NCBI GenBank assembly: GCA_900073065.1
Contig: FJOG01000001.1
Span: forward strand, 820,430-884,429
Origin: Phialocephala subalpina
Lineage: Eukaryota > Ascomycota > Leotiomycetes > Helotiales > Mollisiaceae
Reading direction: 5' to 3'
Length of the DNA stretch: 64,000 nucleotides
Shown: piece by piece, positions 35,201 to 45,740 of the stretch
Position numbering within the stretch: the first letter of the stretch is position 1
How the letters are laid out: each line of letters opens with the position of its first letter
Position numbers and translations under genes: made by a program
The notes under the pieces: generated by a model
What the model was told of the DNA's origin: nothing
The model's database searches: none
The model's input: only the letters and a program-made list of their open reading frames with translations

Positions 35201-35891
35201 CAGGAATATCCTCGTACCCGTAGTCATAAAATGTAACTGCTTCGGGCATGAATGCTGCACCCCAAGCTCGCTTCAGATTGACACCATCTCGAGAACTAGC
35301 GGGGCCGGATAAGGGCGGCTCCCTGACTTCGATGTCTGGCGAAAGAACTTGTATATCTCGTGCGAGGTCGAGAATACTGAGCCCGCTCAAAATGTCGTCT
35401 TTTGGTTGCAAGATCCCCGGTAAATCGAACTTTGGATCGATCTGCTCCTCTGCTACGACCGCGCCATGGGCAGCGGTCGTGACCAATGCGGATGGGTGTC
35501 CATCATCACTGTCCTCAGTTGAGAGTGTAGTATGGTTCGAGCTTGTGTTGATTGGTAGAGCCGAAGTATAAGTGGATTGTGGTGGAACACCACTAACACC
35601 GGGTTGTGTGGTGTTGCCATTTTCGAAAAGAATGGAGGGGGTCGAGGTGGCCAGAGGATATAATTGAATTGTACCTGTTGATTGATGTTGTGCGAGAGGT
35701 GGACTTAAAGTGACAGTGGTGATAATGCTTGGGTTCAAGTGACTTAGAAGGGAGGGGAATTTACACGAGCTGTGATTATAGTCGTTGTCCAGATTTTGGC
35801 TGGCAGAAGCACAGCTACCATAAAACACAGAAACAACAAATTGCGTGTAAAATAAGCAAAGAAGAATGAGTTTCGACATCGTGAACGCCAT
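32223..35891 (-). CDS. Est1-type DNA/RNA-binding domain protein with C-terminal C2H2 zinc fingers
   Basis: Exon 1 (35891-32530) and exon 2 (32484-32223) join across a 45-bp intron (GTAAGT..TCAAG, with GCTAAC branch site) to 1207 aa. The splice completes the first finger: CPHCPNTYDRRCDL + NKHMTIH. A second (CTVPSC .. HLHDRH) and a third, looser finger (CNHPNC .. HWRIRH) follow. Residues about 330-555 match the Est1/SMG7 14-3-3-like and helical domain (YLELLRHRLPDSLEHML, WIECLGDLGRYRMAI, GRIHHHLAILNRHQSL). The middle is Ser/Pro-rich. This Est1 plus C2H2 architecture occurs in Pezizomycotina and suggests a nucleic-acid-binding nuclear protein. The first 30 residues look like a signal peptide (LILLCLFYTQFVVSVF) and residues 30-275 are unrelated, so the native start may be an internal ATG (for example MRRVDPPEQ at residue 277). 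Confidence 0.85.
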
Positions 35892-36167
35892 ACTTCAGAA
35901 CAATCACGCAGAAAGTGACATGTGGGGCTGAAAACAACGGACAAGAACTGAATGTGATGGGGGGTCTTCGAGTAGTACTCCTGGGAGGCCGACTAAGCCA
36001 TCTTGAGGCCCGTCATGCGAGATGTAAACGTGGCATAGCCCAGCCTCATCTTCCAAAGAGGCCTCCAGCTGATGCCTGATATAGCTGGCATGAAGGGCGA
36101 GACTGGAGGCCTCCGCAGTATCACATGATCATTGCTGCACCGCCGAGAAAGAAGACAAAAACGGAGT
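35892..36167. promoter_or_regulatory. Intergenic region with a perfect inverted repeat
   Basis: Between the divergent Est1/zinc-finger gene and rmt2. Two perfect 11-bp arms, gaggcctccag (36058-36068) and ctggaggcctc (36103-36113), are separated by 34 bp and could form a hairpin or a paired binding site. No function known. Confidence 0.4.
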
Positions 36168-36667
36168 CAAAACTGCTCCAGTTGCTCTGGAACATATTGT
36201 ACGATTGGAGATGGTAGACTCAAGCTTTAAAGACAATGATCACTCGACAAGTACGTTTGGTAAAGAAGTGAAGAAAGGTGTGGAGATTGAATCTGACCTG
36301 GTGGACCTGCAAGAGACATTCTGCCACCACTCACCGCCCACACCATCCCCAATCTGTCAACCCCTCCAAAAAAAAAAATCCCAAAACAAACTCCACCTCA
36401 CCACACACCCTCTCCCCCAAAACTGCTCCAGTTGCTCTGGAACATATTGTACGATTGGAGATGGTAGACTCAAGCTTTAAAGACAATGATCACTCGACAA
36501 GTACGTTTGGTAAAGAAGTGAAGAAAGGTGTGGAGATTGAATCTGACCTGGTGGACCTGCAAGAGACATTCTGCCACCACTCACCGCCCACACCATCCCC
36601 AATCTGTCAACCCCTCCAAAAAAAAAAATCCCAAAACAAACTCCACCTCACCACACACCCTCTCCCC
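36168..36667. repeat. Perfect tandem duplication, period exactly 250 bp
   Basis: 36168-36417 is repeated identically as 36418-36667. Each copy includes a coding-like stretch (VDSSFKDNDHSTSTFG) and an intron-like C-rich part; only the second ends in the acceptor CCCCTAG of the rmt2 exon. An identical period occurs at 43449-43949, so an assembly artefact is likely. Confidence 0.95.
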
Positions 36668-36670
36668 TAG

Positions 36671-37722
36671 AGGAATTGTTCTTGAGCGGAGCAATATGGA
36701 ATGATCTAGATAGTAATGGAGACACACCAGGCTGTTTGGCGTGGAAGCTTGGGGAGAGAGGGAGGGGGATATATGAGTTGTGTGTTAATGCGGGGGTTAG
36801 GGCGGAGATGTTGTTGGGGTTGATGGGTGGGTATGAGGAATTGGGTAGTGAGGGGGATGAGGAGGACGAAGAGATTCCTGACGCGGATGCTTCTGCGGAA
36901 GTTGGAGAGGATGGAGAAATGAATGGAACGAATGGAACGAATGGCACACACGAACACGAGTTGGCGGTCGGACCAGCGGAACAAACCGAAATACAAAAAG
37001 AGAAGAAGGACGTCAACTCAGAAGACTACCTCAAAAGCGAATTGAAATTCGAAGACGATAAGTTGTTGGACGAGGACGACAACGGTGTAATGATGAAATG
37101 GGAAACAGACATAATGCGGAAATCCGTTGATCTCCTAATTCCAGACTTGAAGCCAGGAGATAGAGTGTTGAATATCGGATTCGGAATGGGGATCATAGAC
37201 CGTATGTTCCGAGACACGAAACCGAAGAGTCATTACATCATAGAAGCACATCCTGCTGTATTGGCGAAGCTCGCAGAACCAGAATCGGCCTTCGGGAAAA
37301 ACTGGGAAGAAAATGCTCCTGAGGGAGGGAAGTATAAAATCCATGCGGGGAAATGGCAAGATGTTTGTCCGAAGCTATTGGAGGGCGGTGAGGTGTTTGA
37401 TGCGATATATTTCGATACGTTTGGGGAGGACTATAGTCAATTGAAATTGTTCTTTACGGAGTATGTGTCAGGGTTACTGGACGGAGAGGGGAGATTTGGG
37501 TTCTTTAACGGGTTGGGGGCTGATAGGAGGGTTTGTTATGATGTTTATACGAAAGTGGCGGAGTTGGATTTGTGTGATGCGGGGATGGATGTTGAGTGGA
37601 CGGATGTGGAGGTGCCAATCGAGGGCATGGAACAGGCAGGCGAGGGCGAGTGGACTGGTGTGAGGAGACGGTACTGGACGCTGGATAAGTATAGGTTGCC
37701 GATATGCACTTTCCTGGGATAG
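36671..37722 (+). CDS. rmt2: Protein arginine N-methyltransferase 2 (Rmt2), 5' end incomplete
   Basis: The main exon begins after a CCCCTAG acceptor (36670) with ELFLSGAIWNDLDSNGDTPG, the end of the ankyrin-like N-terminal part of Rmt2. It continues through an acidic linker to a class I SAM-methyltransferase domain: DRVLNIGFGMGIIDRMF (motif I), HYIIEAHPAVL (acidic loop), FDAIYFDTFGEDY (motif II) and LGADRRVCYDVYTKVAEL. Rmt2 methylates the delta nitrogen of arginine, for example on ribosomal protein L12 in yeast. The usual first 60-90 residues are not found upstream: in their place is a perfect 250-bp tandem duplication and then unrelated sequence. The enzyme domain is complete; the 5' exon is either misassembled or truncated. 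A splice from 36487 (TTTG|GTAAAG) would keep frame but is unproven. Confidence 0.85.
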
Positions 37723-38061
37723 ATGCTCCGGTGGCGGCAGTGAAAAAGATAAAAGAGCGATGTTTATGATACCCTGCATTACAAGGCGTTAAAAAATGGA
37801 AGGCAAAAGTTTCTAGAAATCATAAATTGGAAGACTAGACCTAAGTTACCACTACCTACCAACCATCTTTACACCTGCGTGAAAGAATGTACGTGAACGA
37901 TTGTTCACAGCTCAGATCAGTAAAAGCGGCTACTCTCCAGTCATTCCTTTTCTCTACCCATCGCCCTTAGCCAAATCCATAGCATCGCCGTGTCCGTAGT
38001 ATCGCAATTCGCAAAAGCCTAGAGATCCATCATGGATAGAGCTCTACAAGTAGATGTGAAT
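37723..38061. other. Convergent 3' regions of rmt2 and hexokinase
   Basis: No gene. Presumed 3' UTRs and terminators of the two convergent genes. Confidence 0.6.
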
Positions 38062-40453
38062 CTACTTGAAGTTCTCAGGATGAAGAATACCAGCCATATT
38101 GCCCTCCTTAACCCTCTTCAAAGTCAAGGCAGCAATCAGCGCAGCACCAACACCAGAACCATCCTCAGCAGCCAAGATCTCGATGGGGTCTTCTTCCTTG
38201 GAATTCTTCTTCGGTGCCCAATCCAGGATCTCACGCAGAGCTTGCGCACCACGTTGCTTGAAGTGAGGGTACTTGTTGAAGACGGATCCATCGGCTCCAA
38301 CGTGGCAGGTCTCGTATCCCTTCTTCTTGGAGATAGCTGCGACACCACAGGAGGACAGACGAGCGGCGCGGGTTCCGATGAGTTCGGCGAGGCGGCGGAT
38401 GAGCTCGAGCTCGGGGTGGGTGGTGGTGATGCCGAGCTTGTTTTGGAAGAGGTCTCCTGTCTCGGACAAGTTCTCAAATGGATCTTCTTCAACGAGAGAT
38501 AGGAAGGAAGAATCGAGAGTGTAGGCTTTGCGGAGCTTATCGATGTTCTGCCCCTCAAAGATATGGACTTCCTTATTATCATGCAAATCAACAAGCACAA
38601 GACGGAACAGTTCTCCAAGATACAAGCCAGCGATCATCTTCTCGAAAGCCTGTTGGCCGGGACGAGGAGAGTCCTTGTCGATGATAATATCATAGGGGGT
38701 GCGGGGGAGGACTTTATGCTCGTTGTCGAAAGCGCCCCATTCGCAGTTGATTGCCATGGGCATGTCGGGTGGGAGGTTCATGTGGGCAAGCTTGGGAATT
38801 GACCCGCAATTCTCCATGTAGGCGGCGTTGCAGCCGGTGCCGAAGATGCAGCCAATTTTCATCTTGGTGTCGGTGTAGGCGGAGGCGATGAGAGTGCCGG
38901 TGGTGTCGTTGATCAGGGCGGTCAGTTTGATGGGTGCTCCCTGTCACGTGTAAGTGAGAGAATATGGAGGAGTGAAGTAAGAACTTACTCGCTTAGCAAT
39001 GGCAGCTTCGAACATGGGAACAACATTCTTGCCTTCAACTCCATCGATGTCGAAACCCTTGGTCCATCGTTGAAGAACACCGTGGTCTATGTAATCTTGT
39101 GTAGCGGGGTAGGAGAAGGTGAAACCAAGTGGAAGGCTGTCCAACTTCTCGCCTGCGTGGTGAGACTCGATAAATTGCTGAAGACAATCGGCAATGTACT
39201 CCCAGAGCTCCTCTGAGGTTCCGGACTTCAGCTCCTCGGGCATGCGGTACTTAGATTGGATGATGTCGAATTCGGACTTCTCGTCGGTCAAGACGATCTC
39301 ACAAACTCGCAAGTTGGTTCCGCCCATATCCAAAGCAAGAAATGTGCCTGTTTCATATCCAGTGGGAAAAGCCATACACCATGTTGGGTTCATGGGCTGG
39401 AGCTTGTTAGCATGGTTTGGGAAACTCCCTCCGGAAGACTTACAATGCTTCCACCCTCAACGCTGAGACCTATAGTAAGTTAGTATAATTCTTTTAGAAG
39501 TGGCATGATACATACCCTTCTCCAACTCCTTGACGAAGTGATCAGTGATCGCCTTGAGCTTGGCAGTATCGACCGTGAACAGTTGCTCAAGTCTCTTGAT
39601 CTCCTGCATCAAGTCCTTTGGCACATCGGCCATAGAACCTAGCATGGTTGTCAGCATCTTTCTAGATATCTACATGCTAACATAAAAAGAACGAGAGGGG
39701 CGATATGTGAGGTGAGGAATGTTGCACAGAGACACAAGCAGCCACAGCACGTGACAGCGGTGTGATTGCGCAGTTTTGTTGCTTTTTCTGAATCTCATGA
39801 TGCGGAAAACTGTGCAACGCCAAGGTCTGCTGTACAACACAGAGCGAGGGGGCATGTGTCTCCCACTACCCGTGACACATGGCCTCAAGGCGTGGTAAGA
39901 CATCTCCGGAGCGCAGTGCGCCGATGACAGAATGTGTTGAGGAGAGGGAAACTCGTGGACGGGGGTCGATTGACCTTCAAGGAGCTTTCTCTTGCGCCAA
40001 TACTCTTGCTGGAGGCGGTGCATTGTGTCGACAATTCAGATCGTGATGGTTGAATGAGGTACTTTTGCGACCGAGATCGTTGTTGAAGAGTCGCTCGATC
40101 TCCGGTGCGGCCCCCATTTGATAACGAGGCTTTTTAGCCTTGTGACGGAAAGCCGTGAGTGAATGTCCAGAGGCCACTCGGACATTGGAAAAGGCAAAGT
40201 CGGTGAACATTGGAATAGCATCATTTCGAACAATGAACAACAATTTGACGAAAGATTTATGCTCCTCACCCTTCCTGCTGGGAACTTTTTTCTACATAAA
40301 CATTAGCCATTAGCTTGGAATCCTGTGTATAGATAAAAGAGAACTCCATTCGGGTAGTGCAAATAATCTAGAAACGCGGTTGCCAACATAATATAGGAAT
40401 ATCGGAGAGTATCACCAGGATTCAAAGAGACTTACGGGGCCGAGTCCAACCAT
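38062..40453 (-). CDS. hxk1: Hexokinase
   Basis: Six exons (40453-40436, 40291-40270, 39638-39516, 39469-39444, 39396-38989, 38940-38062) sum to 1476 bases, giving 491 aa. All five introns have GT-AG ends. Two exons are tiny (18 and 22 bases) and another is 26. Intron 2 is 631 bp, far longer than the rest. The product starts MVGLGPKKVPSRKGSMADVP and contains the sugar-kinase motifs: GGSIPMNPTWCMAFPTG; LALDMGGTNLRV (phosphate 1); LPLGFTFSYPATQ (sugar-binding); ALINDTTGTLIASAYTDTK (phosphate 2); GCIFGTGCNAAYME; INCEWGAF; and near the end GSGVGAALIAAL (adenosine). It phosphorylates glucose and fructose in the cytosol; fungal hexokinases can also signal glucose. Divergent from OST1 with a 432-bp shared promoter. 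Confidence 0.95.
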
Positions 40454-40885
40454 CTTGGCAACTGTTCAGTTGTCCCTTTGGATAATGATAAGACGTTTCC
40501 TTCTCTTTCGGGTTCACACGAGTCGCTTGATTTCTCTGGGAGGTGAGGCGTGGGCTGGGAGAGGAGCAGTAAATGTTGAGACTGAGTTCTTAAGAAATTT
40601 GATATGGCGAGAGCTCGAGTTCACCGTCATTGTCTAGTGAGGGGCTAATGGAGGGGCTAACTCACCTCGCTTAGTCAGGTATCCCTGTCATCCCGAGCGT
40701 CCGATCACTGCACTATTCTAGGCTTAGCGCAAACTCGCGAACTGGACACTTTGACGAGACGTAAGCTTCAAGCTTTGAGGAGACACGATTCTTGAGCTCG
40801 AGACAACAACATCGCCGCCATCTTCGCGAGCATTTTCTCCCGCAGCCGATTCGATTCTCAGGCTGGACTGCCTATTTCCTTCAAA
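40454..40885. promoter_or_regulatory. Shared promoter of hexokinase and OST1
   Basis: A divergent intergenic region of 432 bp. No individual element can be named with confidence. Confidence 0.5.
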
Positions 40886-42468
40886 ATGAGGTTATTGGCC
40901 ACTGTGGCCGCTGTTCTCTCCTTGGGCTCGACAGCTCTCTGCGCAGAGAAGAGTAACTCAACGAAACCACTTACATCGCGACAAATTCTACCTGCGAATT
41001 TCAAACCACCACAAACCTTCAAGAATGTCAACCTTGTGCACATCATCAATCTCGAGAAGAGCTACCCGAAGGAATCGATAAATGTGGTAATTGAGAATAC
41101 GGCCAGCACTGCTCAGGATGAGTACTTCATCCCATTCACATCTTCGCAGATGGAGACAATTGGAGGATTCGAAGTGAAGGACAGAAAAGATCCAGATTCT
41201 GGATTGTTCGAAGTGGAAGCTGTTGAATTTGATACAGAGAGGTATGCTGAACGTACAAGGCCCAATGCAATTACCCAGCTAATTATCCACCAGTGATACA
41301 CAATTCTACCGCATTCGTCTCCCCACACCTCTCGCCCCAAAGGCTCAGCAGACTTTGGGCATTTCCTTCTCATACCTCTCTGCCCTCGAGCCACTTCCTA
41401 AGCATGTTGGACAACAGGAGAGCCAGTATTTGGTCTACACTTTCTCAGCCTACTGCCCGTCAACCTATGTCACCTTGAAGCAGAAGACCGAAGTCAAGTT
41501 TCCTAGCACAAATGTTCCAGAATATACCATTGTCCCAGCGACCGCGGGAGAATCAGAGTCACCACAAAAAGCCGGCTCGAAGTTCACGTATGGGTCGTTC
41601 GGAGAGCTTCCAGCTGGTGCAGTCGAGCCAGTGAAGGTCCGATACGAATTCACGAAACCTGTTATCCACGTTTCGCGATTGGAGAGGGACATTGAAGTCA
41701 GTCACTGGGGAGGAAATATTGCATTCGAGGACCGATTCACCCTTCACAATCATGCTGCCAACCTCTCCAAGCAGTTCAACCGTGTGGAGTGGGCTTCGCA
41801 GCAATACTACAACCCTCCTAGCACTGCTATCAAGGAGCTGAAGTTCCCATTGAGAGTTGGAAGCACGGAGCCATACTTCACCGATGTTATTGGAAACGTC
41901 TCTACCTCCAGATTCAGGAGCAACAAGCGGGAAGCCAACCTCGAGATCAAGCCAAGATATCCTATCTTTGGAGGGTGGAACTACCCATTCCGCGTTGGAT
42001 GGAACGCTGATCTCAAGAAGTTCTTGCGCAAGTTGAAGACTGGCAATGGTTATGTCTTGAATGTCCCATTTTTGGAGGGACCAAAACAGCCCGAGGGTGT
42101 TTCATACGAGCACATCGAGCTCCGCGTCATTCTCCCAGAAGGAGCCGAGTACGTTTCGCCCCTTCAATATCCAAAATTCTGCTAACACTCACAGGAATGT
42201 GCAATACAGCACCACTGTCCCTCTTGTCTCCGTCGAACACTCCCTCCACCGAACCTTCATGGACACAACCGGCCGCACGACATTGACCCTCACTGCGATC
42301 AACATTGTCGATGACTTCCGAGACCGAGAACTCATTGTAACATACGATTATCCTCTCCTTGCAGGCTTCAGAAAACCATTGGTCATTTTCACGGCCGTCG
42401 TTGGCGTGTTCTGCGCCGCGTGGGCGATTGGCGGGCTGGATATTGGTATTCATGGAAAGAAGAAATAA
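40886..42468 (+). CDS. ost1: Oligosaccharyltransferase subunit OST1 (ribophorin I)
   Basis: Exons 40886-41241, 41294-42148 and 42195-42468 (introns GTATGC..CACCAG and GTACGT..TCACAG with GCTAACAC) sum to 1485 bases, 494 aa. A signal peptide (residues 1-19, ending STALCA) precedes the luminal ribophorin I domain: FKNVNLVHIINLEKSYPKES, LPKHVGQQESQYLVYTFSAY, VEVSHWGG-like IEVSHWGGNIAFED, FPLRVGSTEPYFTDVIGN, and PRYPIFGGWNYPFRVGWN. One membrane helix near the C-terminus (PLVIFTAVVGVFCAAWAIGG) is followed by a lysine-rich HGKKK end typical of ER retrieval. The subunit presents substrates to the OST complex for N-glycosylation. Intact and full length. Confidence 0.94.
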
Positions 42469-43448
42469 ACGGTTCCTTAGAGGTTATATGTACAGTTATG
42501 TAGAATAAAAAGTTGGGTTTCTGGGCATATCATACAATATGAGCGATTTAACACCGTTGTCCTTCTCGAGTGTCGGGGTACGGAACACAATCGAGAGATC
42601 GCAAGTGCTGCTTTCTCTTGGTGGACTATTTTTGGCGAGTGCCTTCATGGACTTCTTGTTGTCGGTTCTTTTCTATCGAGGACGGTCATAAGAATGCCCT
42701 TGTTCAGCAAGGTACACTTTGGGGAATTGTTTGAAGTGTCAGGTAGAGAGCATGGACACTGGACACTGGCAACTGCGTCGTTGACTGATTCCCAGGCGAA
42801 AGGGGGAGCTCTTAGCGAATTTGAGTCTTGTCAAAACCCAGGCCTTCGACGTCAATTTTGGGGGGGGGGGGGGTTTCATCAAAATCCCTAATATCCTCGG
42901 ACATCTTCATAGACTTAGACGGCTCTGAGATGTTTCTAAAGGATGCTCAAGTGGCAGTCTCAGTTCTTCAGAGCAGTCATTATCAAAGTCTTCCGGCTCG
43001 GAGTTAAGGAGTGTTGCTCGAGGTCATGTCATTTCAAGCTCACGGACGTGAACTAAGGCTTAAGTTGTTAGTCAGACTTTCAGTGCAGCACCTTCCCCAT
43101 TATCCACAAGTCGAGATCTACATTTTTCTCGTCTGTCCTATCACATTCTCCGTTTGTGCAACTCCAAAAATGGCATTCCTGCGAACGCTTTTTACCTTCA
43201 TTGTTTTCAATGGTCAAATTCCGAGCTTGCAGGATTTATGTCCAAAGCTTCAAGGTCGAGCGGACGGTAAATCTTGACGGCGTGTAATAAAACGTAGGTG
43301 GCTCGTCTGCGCGGAGACGAGGCGATCTTCTCTGTTCGTACTTTCTTGCGTCTGCTGTTTTCTCATCTTCATCAATTTTGTTAAGTTCGAGGAGAAGAGC
43401 TATCAATATGCTTTAAGTGATGAACATTGACTGGCTTTCTTGAATTTA
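42469..43448. other. Intergenic with a 14-G homopolymer
   Basis: No gene recognised. A run of 14 G lies at 42860-42873, a likely hotspot for sequencing error. Confidence 0.5.
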
Positions 43449-43949
43449 AACTCTTCCTTGGTCGTGTCCTTTCGATGAGCTGAAAAGCTCAAAACCCTCC
43501 AAAGATGCGCCACTTTCTCCTCACCATCCTTGCCCTCGCGGCATCGAACCTACTTCTCATCTCCGCACAACAAGCCTTCGCAACACAATGCTACTACAAA
43601 GCCGACAACGAAGAACGAACCTCCACCGGCGGACCCTGTGGAATCGTAACACCAAACCCTGTACGTCCCTTTGCTCCCCTCCCACTCCACACAGATCCAA
43701 CTCTTCCTTGGTCGTGTCCTTTCGATGAGCTGAAAAGCTCAAAACCCTCCAAAGATGCGCCACTTTCTCCTCACCATCCTTGCCCTCGCGGCATCGAACC
43801 TACTTCTCATCTCCGCACAACAAGCCTTCGCAACACAATGCTACTACAAAGCCGACAACGAAGAACGAACCTCCACCGGCGGACCCTGTGGAATCGTAAC
43901 ACCAAACCCTGTACGTCCCTTTGCTCCCCTCCCACTCCACACAGATCCA
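43449..43949. repeat. Perfect tandem duplication, period exactly 250 bp
   Basis: 43449-43699 is repeated as 43699-43949 with no difference seen. Each copy holds the start and first about 60 codons of the small secreted protein. The same 250-bp period occurs at 36168-36667. Confidence 0.95.
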
Positions 43950-44294
43950 GAGGAGTTGACAGCTACGTATACGGTGCCTGCTACTGCTCTTACGGGAGCT
44001 GCGACGACGAGTACGAGTAGTGGAGCAGCGGGAACTCCAAGTTTGAAACCCGGCGTTGATGGTGGGAATACAGGGGGCTTGTCCACGAGTGGGAGACTAG
44101 CGGGAGCGGGAGCGGGAGGAGTGATGGGGGAAGTAGATGGCATGTATAAGCTGCAGGACGGGATGAGCGCTAGTCTCGCTGGTAGGCCGATCGAGGGCGT
44201 GGGTGCTAATAGTGCGCCGGTTCAAGAGAAGATTGATAAATTGATAATGTTGCGGCGGCAGAACCACAAGGGAGGGCCGGTACTGGTGGGGTGA
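43755..44294 (+). CDS. Small secreted, Gly/Ser/Thr-rich protein
   Basis: The frame encodes 179 aa from the ATG at 43755; an identical first part also starts at 43505 in the other copy of the duplication, but that frame ends differently. A signal peptide (residues 1-22, MRHFLLTILALAASNLLLIS) is followed by CYYKADNEERTSTGGPCG, a Thr/Ala/Ser/Gly-rich middle (residues about 70-130, low complexity) and a polar C-terminus (EKIDKLIMLRRQNHKGG). No named family. The sequence gtacgt..cacag within each copy has splice-like ends but is only 34 bp and splicing there gives an early stop, so it is read through here. The 5' structure is uncertain because of the duplication. Confidence 0.5.
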   Translation: MRHFLLTILALAASNLLLISAQQAFATQCYYKADNEERTSTGGPCGIVTPNPVRPFAPLPLHTDPEELTATYTVPATALTGAATTSTSSGAAGTPSLKPGVDGGNTGGLSTSGRLAGAGAGGVMGEVDGMYKLQDGMSASLAGRPIEGVGANSAPVQEKIDKLIMLRRQNHKGGPVLVG

Positions 44295-45084
44295 AAAGGG
44301 GTAGGAGTGTGAGGCATGAATTGGAATGAAGTGAAATTCGGGTTTGATGTCTTAGGGTGAATCTAGTCTTTGTAGGAATCTCTATCCTGGGAGACGTTTC
44401 TTGGTATTAAGTTAAGTAGTTGAGAGGTAGGGACAAGCTCTTGCCGCTTTTGCAATAAGATCTTGCTGCTTTAACTCTACCGCGAAAGCTCATCTTCAGT
44501 TCTCGGAGTTGACATTGCTTCCTTGCTCTTCACCGTATCTCACGCATTTGCCTACTGCACTACTTCACTACGCGACGATTTCTCCTTTTCTCGATCGCAT
44601 GCTATTGATTGATGTTGAAAGCGCAAGTGACGATTGGAGTACAGAATCTACTTCAAATGAGTCCTATCTGATGATGGGCGATGCCACCTTTGGCGCAGCG
44701 ATAAATTCAATTGTTTCAGAAGTCAGACTTAGCAAAGTTGTACCTTCTGCAATTTGAGCAACTCGTTACTTCTGCCAGTTTGAGGATACATTTTTAAAGT
44801 TTTTACAGATCTCCGCGGAAGCTTCAATCTCCATCATTTTCTTCAGGCTTGAGCATGATATTTGTGGGGTAGTGGTCGCTAATGTACTTGCTACCAATCA
44901 CCGAACTTGAATTGCTTACATTCTGGTCATCGGCAGTGGGACGCGTACGTATTTCCTCTTCAGTTATATCGGCTTCATACAGACATTTTGCTACCTCTTG
45001 GTCCCAGATAAACTTCTTTCACGATTCAATATCCTTCATCCTCCACTCCTTCCTTCAGAACCCTAGTGTTCACTTCCTCCCAAC
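44295..45084. other. Intergenic, no gene recognised
   Basis: A frame at 44509-44757 has no domain. Otherwise presumed promoter of the M24 relic. Confidence 0.5.
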
Positions 45085-45740
45085 ATGTCGACCGAAGTAT
45101 CAGCCCATGAAGAAGCGCAACGAGCAGCCTACCTCCTCGACGCACAGAACAAAGCCCTCCAGCTCTTTGAAGAGATCGAACGCACCCTCATCCGTCCTGG
45201 TGTGTCCGAGAAAGAGCTCAGCAAGGAAATCTTCCAACTCGCCGGCGTCACCAATCACTGGCACAAACGCGTGATCAGATCTGGACCAAATATACTTCTT
45301 CCGTATGCCGAGAATCCAGCAGATCGAGTCATTCAAGCTGATGATATTCTTTTCGTGGATCCGGGACCTATGTTTGAGGCGTGGATCCGACCAAGAAACG
45401 CCTCAGAGATTCGCTGGAGCCAGTCTGGCTTGATATTAAGAAACAGTATTTATCTAATCCGGATATGACGGGAGAAGAGCTGTATGACTTGTCGTGTCCG
45501 TTGGCGAAGGAGGCTGGGTCGGAGTTTGGTGGAAAGATTGCCGGGCGTTTTGTTGGATCTTTCCCTCATGAGAGGATTCCGAATGATAAGATATCTATTT
45601 ATATCACGGGTGGTAATAAGGAGTCCATGGCGAAACTCAATGCGAAGGGGGAGAAGCGGCATTGGACCTTGGAGATTCATCTTGTTGATCGGGAGAAGGA
45701 GATAGGCGCGTTCTATGAACAGCTTCTGACGATTGGCTGA
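45085..45740 (+). pseudogene. M24-family peptidase (Xaa-Pro aminopeptidase-like) with internal deletion
   Basis: The first frame (45085-about 45380) reads MSTEVSAHEEAQRAAYLLD, LIRPGVSEKELSKEIFQLAG, HWHKRVIRSGPNILLPY and DDILFVDPGPMFEAW. The second, in another frame from about 45381, reads DPTKKRLRDSLEPVW, NPDMTGEELYDLS, EFGGKIAGRFVGSFPHERIP and HWTLEIHLVDREKEIGAFYE. Family members have a short block between these (containing a metal-binding Asp, as in ADFGRTY), which is absent here with loss of frame. About 35-40 bases are missing. No intron could rejoin the frames. With a metal ligand and the frame lost, the enzyme is presumably inactive, unless the deletion is an assembly error. Confidence 0.8.

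Noticed and set aside
36205..36670. Two overlapping plus-strand frames upstream of rmt2 as independent genes
   Set aside because: They are the two copies of the 250-bp duplication, and their C-terminal parts read through what looks like intron.
43505..44020. Upstream copy of the small secreted protein as a separate 171-aa gene
   Set aside because: It is the first copy of a probable assembly duplication, and its reading after the repeat runs into the same sequence in another frame.
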